A stretch of DNA of 5,580 nucleotides from Erysipelotrichaceae bacterium (GTDB taxonomy: Bacteria > Bacillota_I > Bacilli_A > Erysipelotrichales > Erysipelotrichaceae). The notes under the pieces are model-generated. The model had not been told where the DNA came from. It made no database searches and was given only the letters and a program-made list of their open reading frames with translations. The position numbers and the translations under genes were made by a program. The stretch spans positions 1 to 5,580 of the forward strand of contig DAIDML010000018.1 of NCBI GenBank assembly GCA_027449005.1, written 5' to 3'. Positions 1-5,580 of this stretch are shown piece after piece. Numbering within the stretch: position 1 is the first letter of the stretch; every line of letters starts with the position of its first letter.

Positions 1-702
1 AACATTGACAAAGTCATGGCTTATCTTGATCAACGCTTTAGTGGTTCATCCTTGGTTGAAAATGAAAGTGATGACTACAGTGTTATCGCATTTCAAGGAC
101 CTCTAACTCAAACCCTCATCCAAAGTATCGTCCCTACTCCACTGGATTATTACACCTTTGTTCATGGCACCTTTAATGGTGTTGAGATGTTTGTGTCTCG
201 CACAGGTTACACTGGTGAGCACGGGTATGAACTCATTATGGCCAATAAAGATGCCCAAAAAGTGTGGGAAATGCTTTTGAACTTAAGTAAAGATGTGATT
301 CCATGTGGTTTAGGTGCCCGTGATAGTCTTCGTTTAGAAGCAGGTATGCCTTTGTATGGACATGAACTCACTGATGAGTTAACCCCGCTCGATGTCAATT
401 TAGGTATCTTTGTCCCTAAACATCGTCGTCATTTGTTTGGATTGGAAGAGCGAAAACCACGCTTTAAACGGATTGGATTTGTCTTGAATGATAAAGCCAT
501 TCCTCGTGAAGGGTATACCCTGACTCAACATGGTCAAAACGTGGGTGTTGTCAGCAGTGGAACCTTCTCAGTCACGCTTAAACGTGGCATAGCGATGGCC
601 ATCATCAATGCTGATGTGAATCTAGAAGAAGCGATTGAATGTGTGATTCGCAATAAGTCCTATTCAATCGAAATCATAAAATTACCATTCATCAAAAAAT
701 AG
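1..702 (+). CDS. gcvT: Glycine cleavage system T-protein (aminomethyltransferase), 5' end missing
   Basis: GcvT takes the aminomethyl group from lipoylated GcvH, releases ammonia and forms 5,10-methylene-tetrahydrofolate in the cytoplasm. The frame is open from base 1, and the first residues (NIDKV) match the conserved NxxNIDKD region near residue 135 of full-length proteins of about 360 residues. Roughly the first third, including the N-terminal part of the folate-binding domain, therefore lies outside the window, and the ATG at 16 is internal. Visible family motifs are QGP (bases 82-90), SRTGYTGEHGYEL, CGLGARDSLRLEAGMPLYGHEL, TPLD, and near the C-terminus VSSGTFSVTLKRGIA and the closing KLPFIKK, which end the barrel domain normally. 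One oddity is the segment between NLG and RIGF: it is 21 residues, about 7 shorter than in Bacillus subtilis GcvT as recalled, and it has lost most of the usual DFxGKxxL helix. The stop codon TAG overlaps the gcvH ribosome binding site. Identity is secure. Confidence 0.96.
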   Translation, partial: NIDKVMAYLDQRFSGSSLVENESDDYSVIAFQGPLTQTLIQSIVPTPLDYYTFVHGTFNGVEMFVSRTGYTGEHGYELIMANKDAQKVWEMLLNLSKDVIPCGLGARDSLRLEAGMPLYGHELTDELTPLDVNLGIFVPKHRRHLFGLEERKPRFKRIGFVLNDKAIPREGYTLTQHGQNVGVVSSGTFSVTLKRGIAMAIINADVNLEEAIECVIRNKSYSIEIIKLPFIKK

Positions 703-706
703 GAGG
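701..706 (+). promoter_or_regulatory. Ribosome binding site of gcvH, overlapping the gcvT stop codon
   Basis: AGGAGG ends 5 bases before the gcvH ATG. Its first two bases are also the last two of the gcvT TAG stop codon, an arrangement that favours translational coupling. Confidence 0.85.
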
Positions 707-711
707 ACACC

Positions 712-1095
712 ATGAACAGTGTTAAAGAAGGGTATTATTATTTATCAACTCATGAATGGGTTAAACAAGAAAGTGACACCACTTTCCTCGTAGGTATTTC
801 AGATTTTGCGCAACATGCTTTAGGTGATATCGTGTATGTGGCACTTCCTGAAGTTAATGACACAGTGAAACAAGGAGAACGTTTCTGCGATGTGGAATCA
901 GTTAAAGCCGTTTCTGATGTGTATTCCCCAGTGAGTGGAACCATCACAGAAATCAATACGTCACTTGAAGACTCACCAGAACTCTTGAATCAAGACCCAT
1001 ATGGTGTCTGGATCATGAAGGTTGAAGGATCAATAGACACTTCAGGATTATTAGACTCAGCTGCTTACACACTTCATCTTGAAAACGAACACTAA
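712..1095 (+). CDS. gcvH: Glycine cleavage system H-protein (lipoyl carrier)
   Basis: GcvH is the small cytoplasmic shuttle whose lipoyl-lysine arm carries the aminomethyl intermediate from the P-protein to the T-protein and is reoxidised by the L-protein. It has 127 residues, normal for the family (E. coli has 129). The lipoylation site is Lys65 in VESVKAVSDVYSP (codon at 904-906), in the usual ESVKA hairpin. Other conserved stretches are THEW near residue 13, VGISDFAQHALGDIVYVALPEV at residues 27-48, and SPVSGTITEIN after the hairpin. The N-P-Y-G-V-W-like motif appears as DPYGVWIMKV. The start is supported by the AGGAGG site. The gene lies 9 bases after gcvT and 9 bases before gcvPA, so it is part of the same operon. 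Nothing odd is seen; all key residues are present. GcvH-like proteins can also serve in lipoyl relay, but linkage to gcvT and gcvP argues for the classic role. Confidence 0.97.
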   Translation: MNSVKEGYYYLSTHEWVKQESDTTFLVGISDFAQHALGDIVYVALPEVNDTVKQGERFCDVESVKAVSDVYSPVSGTITEINTSLEDSPELLNQDPYGVWIMKVEGSIDTSGLLDSAAYTLHLENEH

Positions 1096-1100
1096 GGAGG
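1094..1100 (+). promoter_or_regulatory. Ribosome binding site of gcvPA, overlapping the gcvH stop codon
   Basis: AAGGAGG ends 4 bases before the gcvPA ATG at 1105. Its first two bases are the last two of the gcvH TAA stop, so ribosomes finishing gcvH are well placed to restart. It fixes the gcvPA start. Confidence 0.85.
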
Positions 1101-1104
1101 AGCT

Positions 1105-2421
1105 ATGGGAACCTATATCCCTCATACCAAGCAAGATCAAATAGACATGCTCACCTCCATCTCACAAACATGGGACACTCTATTAAGCACCATTCCAAGC
1201 AATGTTAGACTTAAAAGAGAACTTAATCTCCCTGAAGGTTTAAGTGAGTTTGAGGTTTACCACAAAATGAAAGCCTATGCTTCAGAGAATGTGGTGTTCA
1301 ACACCATCTTACGTGGTGCTGGAGCTTATGATCACTACATTCCATCTGTAGTACGACACTTATCTGCGCGCGAAGAATTCGTGACCGCTTACACTCCTTA
1401 TCAATCTGAACTCTCACAAGGCGTTCTTCAATCCATCTTTGAATTTCAATCCATGATGGCTTCACTGACTGGCATGGATGCAGCTAATGCATCTGTTTAT
1501 GATGGTGCTACGGCTGCCGCAGAAGCTATCGCTATGAGCTATGAGCGTGGAAGAAGAACCATTTTACTTTCTGCTGCTCTTCATCCTCAAACCATTGAAG
1601 TGATTCAAACTTATACTCAGGAACTGGATGTTACCATCAAAATGATTGATACAGTTGATGGACGAACAAGCATTGAATCCATGAGTGAACAATTAGATGA
1701 AAGTGTCTGCGCTGTCTTGATTTCACATCCAAACTATTTTGGTATCCTTGAGGATGTGAAAGGCTTCAGAACAGCCATCACTGATTCAAAAGTGAAATAC
1801 ATTGTGTCTGTCAATCCAATGACCTTAGGTCGATTAGCCAATCCTGGATCGTATGGAGCGGATATCGTCGTTGGTGAAGCACAACCTTTCGGTTTAAATT
1901 TAGCCTTTGGTGGACCTTATCTAGGCTTCATGTGCACCAGTGACAAATACGTTAGACGTTTACCTGGACGCATTGTTGGTCAAAGCGTTGATTCACAAGG
2001 CAAACGTGCATTCACACTCACTTTACAAGCTCGTGAACAACATATTCGACGAGAAAAAGCGAGCAGCAGTATCTGCTCAAACCAAGCTCATTGCGCCTTA
2101 ACTGCTGCTATGTATTTAGGGGCTATAGGACCACAAGGACTTAAAGAAGTTGCAACACAATGTGCTAATAAAGCCCATGCATTAGCATCAAAACTCGAAA
2201 AGATTGGTTATACCTTGACATACAAGCAACCCTTCTTTCATGAGTTCGTAACCACAACTCCTGTAAATACCGCCCTCATTGAGCAAACCTTAGCAGATCA
2301 TAGCATCTTAAGTGGACTCATTCTTGATGATCACCACATGTTATGGTGTGTCAGTGAAACGACCAGTGATGATAAACTCGATGAAATCGTTGCAATCCTA
2401 AAGGAGGTTCATCATGGCTAA
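1105..2421 (+). CDS. gcvPA: Glycine dehydrogenase (decarboxylating) subunit 1
   Basis: GcvPA is the non-PLP-binding subunit of the split P-protein found in Firmicutes, Thermotoga and archaea. With GcvPB it decarboxylates glycine and passes the aminomethyl group to lipoyl-GcvH. It has 438 residues, close to the usual 440-450. The N-terminus [16 protein letters not shown] matches the family start, and the long conserved block [58 protein letters not shown] is intact. Further blocks are FGGPYLGFM, the [10 protein letters not shown] segment, and [23 protein letters not shown]. A small deviation is KRAFTL where most members have KRGF. The start is set by AAGGAGG four bases upstream. The last 8 bases overlap gcvPB, whose ribosome binding site lies within this gene, so the two subunits are probably made in equal amounts by coupled translation. 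Identity is certain on motif grounds. Confidence 0.97.
   Translation: [438 protein letters not shown]
2401..2407 (+). promoter_or_regulatory. Ribosome binding site of gcvPB inside gcvPA
   Basis: AAGGAGG lies within the last codons of gcvPA (reading K-E-V), 6 bases before the gcvPB ATG at 2414. It decides the gcvPB start and couples translation of the two P-protein subunits. Confidence 0.85.
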
Positions 2422-3841
2422 ACTTATTTTTGAACTAAGTTCCTTAGGTCATCAAGCTGTCACTTTCCCTCCTTCTCATTTACCTTCTGTATCTTTCGAT
2501 GAATTTGAAAATCAAGGTAATATTGATTTGCCTGAAATTGCCGAGATTGATTTAGTTCGTCATTACATTGGACTATCCAAGATGGCTCACGGGGTTGACA
2601 CTGGTTTCTATCCTTTAGGATCGTGTACCATGAAGTACAACCCTAAACTGAATGAAGATGTAGCAAGTCTAGAAGGATTTGCGAAAACCCATCCTTTACA
2701 ACCTTTATGGAGTGTTCAAGGCAATCTTAAAGCCATGAGACATCTTCAAGATGCTCTTTCTGAAATCTGTGGCATGGATGAATTTTCTTTACAACCTGCA
2801 GCAGGAGCCCATGGCGAATTCACTGGAATGCTTATCATTGCCGCTTATCATCGTCAAAACAATGATTTGAAACGCACTAAGGTTATCGTTCCTGACGCTG
2901 CTCATGGAACCAATCCAGCAAGTGCTGTCATGGCTGGCTTTGATGTGGTGACCGTGAAATCCAATGCTTGTGGTGGCGTCGATTTAGACGAATTACGCTC
3001 TTTAGTCGATGAAAACACCGCCGCCTTAATGCTGACCAACCCTAACACATTGGGTTTATTTGATCCAAACATTAAAGCCATTGCTGACTTAGTTCATGAA
3101 TCAGGTGGTTTACTCTATTATGATGGAGCTAACCTCAATGCGATTATGGGCTTATCACGTCCTGGTGACATGGGATTTGATGTCGTACACTTAAACCTAC
3201 ACAAAACCTTCTCTACTCCACATGGTGGTGGTGGACCTGGTTCAGGACCGGTTGGGGTTAAGGCTCATTTAATTCCTTATCTTCCTAAAGGTTCATATCT
3301 TAAAGATCTACCTACATTGGAAAGTGCTCCAGCTCTCAGCATTGGCCGTATGCGCTCATTTCATGGAAACTTCTTAACCACCATGCGAGCCTTAACTTAC
3401 ATCTTATTCAATGGCAAAGGGCTTAAGGATGTTTCTATGAATGCGGTGCTTAATGCCAACTACATGATGCATCAATTAAGTGATGTGTATACCGTTGCCT
3501 ATCCTCAAACATGCATGCATGAATTTGTCTTAACCCTTGAAAAAGAAAAAGACCAATACAATGTCAGTGCTAAAGACTTATCTAAAGCTATGCTTGATCA
3601 CAACATGCATCCTCCTACCATGTATTTCCCTCAGATTGTTCATGAAGCCTTAATGATTGAACCTAATGAGACCGAAAGCAAGGCAACACTGGATGAAGCC
3701 ATTGCGCTACTCAAGCAACTTCATCAAACGATGATTGATGATCCAGCCTATCTTCAAAATGCACCATACACAACACCAGTCTTACGCGTCGATGATGTGT
3801 TAGCTGCACGTGTACCAGTCTTAAAATACCATAAGGAATAA
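2414..3841 (+). CDS. gcvPB: Glycine dehydrogenase (decarboxylating) subunit 2, PLP-binding
   Basis: GcvPB is the pyridoxal-phosphate subunit of the split glycine decarboxylase and works as a heterotetramer with GcvPA in the cytoplasm. It has 475 residues, near the usual 480-490. The PLP Schiff-base lysine is Lys264 in NLHKTFSTPHGGGGPGSGP (codon 3203-3205), followed by the glycine-rich loop. Other diagnostic blocks in order are FELSSLGHQA at the N-terminus, YPLGSCTMKYNPKLNE, LQPAAGAHGEFTG, PDAAHGTNPASAVMAGF, LTNPNTLGLFD, YYDGANLNAIMG and RPGDMGFDVVHLN. The C-terminal part (HEFVLTL, then HPPTMYFPQIVHEALMIEPNETESK) is complete. The start is set by AAGGAGG at 2401-2407 and overlaps gcvPA by 8 bases. 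The TAA stop is followed after 20 bases by a strong intrinsic terminator, making this the last gene of the operon. No missing key residues were found. Confidence 0.97.
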   Translation: MAKLIFELSSLGHQAVTFPPSHLPSVSFDEFENQGNIDLPEIAEIDLVRHYIGLSKMAHGVDTGFYPLGSCTMKYNPKLNEDVASLEGFAKTHPLQPLWSVQGNLKAMRHLQDALSEICGMDEFSLQPAAGAHGEFTGMLIIAAYHRQNNDLKRTKVIVPDAAHGTNPASAVMAGFDVVTVKSNACGGVDLDELRSLVDENTAALMLTNPNTLGLFDPNIKAIADLVHESGGLLYYDGANLNAIMGLSRPGDMGFDVVHLNLHKTFSTPHGGGGPGSGPVGVKAHLIPYLPKGSYLKDLPTLESAPALSIGRMRSFHGNFLTTMRALTYILFNGKGLKDVSMNAVLNANYMMHQLSDVYTVAYPQTCMHEFVLTLEKEKDQYNVSAKDLSKAMLDHNMHPPTMYFPQIVHEALMIEPNETESKATLDEAIALLKQLHQTMIDDPAYLQNAPYTTPVLRVDDVLAARVPVLKYHKE

Positions 3842-3861
3842 CCTTTTAATTCTCTAATACT

Positions 3862-3891
3862 AAAGCATGGATATCACCATGCTTTTTTCTT
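3862..3891 (+). terminator. Rho-independent terminator of the gcv operon
   Basis: A perfect 9-base-pair stem, AAAGCATGG with CCATGCTTT (3862-3870 and 3877-3885), closes a 6-base loop (ATATCA). A run of six T at 3883-3888, partly shared with the stem, is followed by CTT. It begins 20 bases after the gcvPB stop codon. Stem, loop and T-tract are the standard form, and the position is exactly where an operon terminator is expected. Both candidate ATG starts of the next reading frame (3867 and 3879) lie inside its two arms. Confidence 0.9.
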
Positions 3892-4256
3892 GGATCATCT
3901 TAGGTAAGATGGCTTACAGTGATGCACAAACACTTCATGTTAATGAGTTAGATCTATGGATCTATTGTGGATTGTGTTGTTTTCATTTGAATTACTATTC
4001 TTCTTTTCTCATTGTCTTTCTTATTCTTTCGTGTGGCTTAATATTCAGTGTGATTCAAGGCTATCTTGGAAGTGCAGATCGTGATTGCATCATGATAATG
4101 ATGCTTGTATTTCCTTATCAAGAGTTATTAAGAATACTGCTTTTTGCATCCCTACTTGGACTTTTTTATGCTTACACACGTCAGAAAAAGATGATCCCCT
4201 ATCTCTTTTTTATTGTTTTGGGACATTTCTTGAATTTTTGTCTCAAAGTGCTTTAA
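3867..4256 (+). CDS. ComC-like A24 prepilin peptidase core, N-terminally short, possibly a remnant
   Basis: A frame of at most 129 residues, almost entirely hydrophobic. Type IV prepilin peptidases (A24, ComC/PilD) are membrane aspartic proteases that cut prepilin-like leader peptides. Two features match the ComC C-terminal half: Asp19 in AYSDAQTL, at the place of the first catalytic aspartate after a membrane segment, and GSADRD at 68-73 (Asp71), a variant of the GxGD motif. It then has the LLRILLFASLLGLFYAY segment (88-103) and MIPYLFFIVLGHFL (109-122), like the IPFxPFxxxG end of ComC proteins. About three to four membrane segments are visible: roughly 28-44, 46-66, 74-102 and 109-127. Full-length relatives have 220-250 residues with an N-terminal Cys-rich methylase part; that half is absent here and not found in other frames, since gcvPB occupies the space. 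The starts at ATG 3867 and 3879 lack a ribosome binding site and sit in the gcv terminator; ATG 3909 is another option but cuts close to Asp19. It is either a decayed comC remnant or a minimal protease. Family assignment is by pattern recall only. Confidence 0.5.
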   Translation: MDITMLFSWIILGKMAYSDAQTLHVNELDLWIYCGLCCFHLNYYSSFLIVFLILSCGLIFSVIQGYLGSADRDCIMIMMLVFPYQELLRILLFASLLGLFYAYTRQKKMIPYLFFIVLGHFLNFCLKVL

Positions 4257-4280
4257 ACTCCAAACAAACGATGATACAAT
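4252..4280 (+). promoter_or_regulatory. Candidate promoter for the Nudix-reductase pair (extended -10)
   Basis: TTTAAA at 4252-4257 (4 of 6 to the TTGACA consensus) is separated by 17 bases from TACAAT at 4275-4280 (5 of 6 to TATAAT). TGA directly before it (4272-4274) gives the TGn extended -10. Predicted transcription would start near 4287, about 11 bases before the proposed Nudix start at 4298, so the leader would be very short and without a ribosome binding site. The -35 overlaps the stop codon of the preceding frame. This was seen by eye only. Confidence 0.5.
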
Positions 4281-4297
4281 TAGACTCGGTCAAACAA

Positions 4298-4699
4298 ATG
4301 AAACATTTTATTGGAGTCGCAACCATCTTCATCAAAGACAACAAAGTAGGAGCATTTCGCCGTAAATATGGAAAATATGCGGGCTTCTACGAGTTTGTGG
4401 GTGGAAAAATTGAAGCCAATGAAAGTCACGCTCAAGCACTCATAAGAGAGTGCCAAGAGGAAATCGCAGTTACGGTTGATTTGATATCGTATGTTCAAAC
4501 ACTTCGCTATGCTTATGATGATTTCATCATCACTTTGCATGCGTATCATTGTAACGTCAATGAATACGATATCCGATTAAGCGTTCACGATGATGTACTT
4601 TGGTTAAGTGAATCAGAGCTCACCACCATTCCTTGGTTAGAAGCTGATTATCTTTTGTTTGATCAGATCAAAACCCTATTAAGGAAAGGAACGTTATGA
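4298..4699 (+). CDS. Nudix hydrolase, MutT/NudG-like (nucleotide pyrophosphatase)
   Basis: Nudix hydrolases of this type cut nucleoside triphosphates such as 8-oxo-dGTP or modified CTP to the monophosphate and pyrophosphate, cleaning the nucleotide pool. With this start the protein has 133 residues, typical of MutT/NudG. The start at 4298 gives MKHFIGVATIFIKDNKV, the usual first strand of the family. An ATG at 4271 would add nine residues, but it lies in the candidate -10 element, and neither start has a clear ribosome binding site. RRKYGKYAGFYEF leads into the Nudix box at residues 36-58: G-x5-E-x7-RE-x2-EE, with metal-binding Glu51, Glu54 and Glu55 in place. The usual glycine after the last EE pair is alanine (EEIAV), and the PGGK before the box is VGGK. 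The C-terminal VHDDVLWLSESEL fits the NudG/MutT pattern. The stop overlaps the next gene (ATGA), so the two are probably cotranslated. Substrate is unknown; pyrophosphatase activity is the safe call. Confidence 0.85.
   Translation: MKHFIGVATIFIKDNKVGAFRRKYGKYAGFYEFVGGKIEANESHAQALIRECQEEIAVTVDLISYVQTLRYAYDDFIITLHAYHCNVNEYDIRLSVHDDVLWLSESELTTIPWLEADYLLFDQIKTLLRKGTL
4681..4690 (+). promoter_or_regulatory. Ribosome binding site of the reductase gene inside the Nudix gene
   Basis: AAGGAAAGGA, within the last codons of the Nudix gene, ends 5 bases before the ATG at 4696 and supports this start and coupled translation through the ATGA overlap. Confidence 0.75.
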
Positions 4700-5580
4700 A
4701 AATAGTTATTGTTGGAGGAGTGGCAGGTGGTGCAAGTGCTGCAGCCCGTCTTCGTCGTCTTAGTGAGGAGGCTCACATTGTTATGTTTGAAAAGGATGAG
4801 TATATCTCATTCGCCAACTGTGGTCTTCCCTATCATATCTCAGGTGTCATAGAAGATCGAAATGACCTTTTGGTGCAAACCAAAGAAGGCATGGAATCAA
4901 GATTCAATCTAGATATCCGTAACTTTACTGAAGTCGTCAGTATCCATCGTGAAAAGAAAACGGTTGTAGCTAAGGAAGTCAAAACAGGTCGACTTTATGA
5001 AGAAAGTTATGATAAACTCATCCTTTCTCCAGGAGCAAGTCCAATTGTTCCTCCTATCCCAGGACTTAGTGAAGCCAAAAATGTGTTTGTGTTAAGAAAC
5101 ATTCCTAACACCGATGCGATTATGGACTACTTAAAGACGAATGATGTGAAAAAGGCAACGGTCATTGGTGGGGGCTTTATTGGTGTTGAAGTAGCAGAAA
5201 ATTTAAAAGAACTTGAAAAAGAGGTCACCATCATTGATATGGCTGTGCAAGTATTAGCCCCTTTGGATTATGAATTTGCACAACTTGTTCATAAAAAATT
5301 AATCCGCAAAGGTATTCAACTTAAACTGAATGATGGAGTCTCTCATTTTGAAAATGAAGGTCACACTGTCGTGACTCAGTCTGGTCAACACATTGAATCT
5401 GATATGATTATCTTAGCTATAGGAGTTTCCTCAGAAGTTAAACTTGCGAAAGAAGCTGATTTAAAGATAGGAGCACTCAGAGGCATTGAAGTGAATGAGC
5501 ACATGCTTACCAGTGATCCTGATATTTATGCCTTAGGAGATGCAGTCGAGGTCAAACATCGTGTCAGTGGATTAAGCACG
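4696..5580 (+). CDS. FAD-dependent pyridine nucleotide-disulfide oxidoreductase, CoA-disulfide reductase type, 3' end missing
   Basis: The first 295 residues of a flavoprotein that likely uses NAD(P)H to reduce CoA-disulfide or a related thiol substrate such as persulfides or polysulfide. The N-terminal FAD site is GGVAGGASAAARLRRL (residues 7-22). Cys42 in SFANCGLPYH corresponds to the single redox-active cysteine of CoA-disulfide reductase (Cys43 in Staphylococcus aureus), NADH oxidase and NADH peroxidase; no CxxxxC pair is present, so it is not a lipoamide dehydrogenase. The NAD(P)H-binding motif is GGGFIGVE (158-165), and the second FAD contact is DIYALGDAVEV (276-286). The wording ISFANCGLPYHISG and TSDPDIYALGDAVEV resembles the CoA-disulfide reductases that continue into a C-terminal rhodanese domain (about 550 residues), but the frame is cut by the right edge and this cannot be seen. 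It overlaps the Nudix stop by 4 bases (ATGA) with AAGGAAAGGA upstream. NADH oxidase or peroxidase is the main alternative; family is sure, substrate is not. Confidence 0.88.
   Translation, partial: MKIVIVGGVAGGASAAARLRRLSEEAHIVMFEKDEYISFANCGLPYHISGVIEDRNDLLVQTKEGMESRFNLDIRNFTEVVSIHREKKTVVAKEVKTGRLYEESYDKLILSPGASPIVPPIPGLSEAKNVFVLRNIPNTDAIMDYLKTNDVKKATVIGGGFIGVEVAENLKELEKEVTIIDMAVQVLAPLDYEFAQLVHKKLIRKGIQLKLNDGVSHFENEGHTVVTQSGQHIESDMIILAIGVSSEVKLAKEADLKIGALRGIEVNEHMLTSDPDIYALGDAVEVKHRVSGLST

Noticed and set aside
207..398. A minus-strand reading frame inside gcvT.
   Set aside because: It is antisense to conserved gcvT motifs, has no recognisable domain, and is explained as a shadow of the coding frame.
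750..956. A minus-strand reading frame inside gcvH.
   Set aside because: It is antisense to the lipoyl domain coding sequence and shows no own family features.
3510..3523. A CATGCATGCATG palindromic repeat.
   Set aside because: It lies inside gcvPB, encodes the conserved M-H-E-F stretch and has no flanking structure; chance codon use explains it.
3851..3862. TAATACT between gcvPB and the terminator as a -10 element for the next frame.
   Set aside because: It matches the consensus poorly, has no convincing -35 partner, and any transcript from it would run directly into the terminator.
4085..4297. A longer in-frame extension of the Nudix gene starting at ATG 4085.
   Set aside because: The translated extension is of low-complexity character, matches no Nudix N-terminus and overlaps the membrane-protein frame, whose hydrophobic pattern and aspartate motifs look real. 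No ribosome binding site precedes 4085.
4280..4549. A minus-strand reading frame across the Nudix gene.
   Set aside because: It is antisense to the Nudix box with no ribosome binding site or domain that I recognise.
4696..4705. Possible use of TGA as tryptophan, since the Nudix stop is TGA.
   Set aside because: Tryptophans in the conserved proteins are TGG, and no in-frame TGA occurs within the genes. Reading through would add only two residues before TAG at 4703-4705, so this stop alone is not decisive, but the standard code fits everything.

Overview
The window looks like chromosomal DNA of a low-GC Gram-positive bacterium (Firmicutes in the broad sense, perhaps Erysipelotrichia or a related Bacilli lineage). 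Three things point there: the glycine decarboxylase P-protein is split into two subunits (GcvPA and GcvPB), the ribosome binding sites are strong AGGAGG types placed 4 to 7 bases before the starts, and a ComC-like prepilin peptidase core is present. Tryptophan is encoded by TGG and no gene reads through an in-frame TGA, so the standard bacterial code fits and a Mycoplasma-type code does not. The lineage is inference; no phylogenetic search was possible.

Positions 1-3841 hold a tightly packed glycine cleavage operon, gcvT (5' end outside the window), gcvH, gcvPA and gcvPB, all on the + strand. Intergenic gaps are 9 bases each after gcvT and gcvH, and gcvPA overlaps gcvPB by 8 bases. Together the proteins degrade glycine to CO2, ammonia and a one-carbon unit on tetrahydrofolate. 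GcvPA/GcvPB decarboxylate glycine, the lipoyl arm of GcvH carries the aminomethyl group, and GcvT releases ammonia and makes methylene-THF. The fourth component (dihydrolipoyl dehydrogenase, L-protein) and any glycine riboswitch are not in the window. A clear intrinsic terminator at 3862-3891 ends the operon.

Positions 3867-4256 carry a short, very hydrophobic reading frame. It resembles the C-terminal catalytic core of ComC-type (A24) prepilin peptidases and keeps both candidate catalytic aspartates, but it lacks the N-terminal half. Its only upstream start codons lie inside the terminator hairpin, so it may be a remnant or a minimal protease expressed in an unclear way.

Positions 4298-5580 hold a second probable transcription unit: a MutT/NudG-like Nudix hydrolase, joined by a 4-base ATGA overlap to an FAD/NAD(P)H disulfide oxidoreductase of the CoA-disulfide reductase type that runs off the right edge. 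A candidate extended -10 promoter lies just before the Nudix gene. This pair suggests nucleotide-pool cleaning and thiol redox homeostasis. Overall the window is mostly ordinary housekeeping sequence. The most unusual item is the truncated prepilin peptidase frame and its relation to the terminator.
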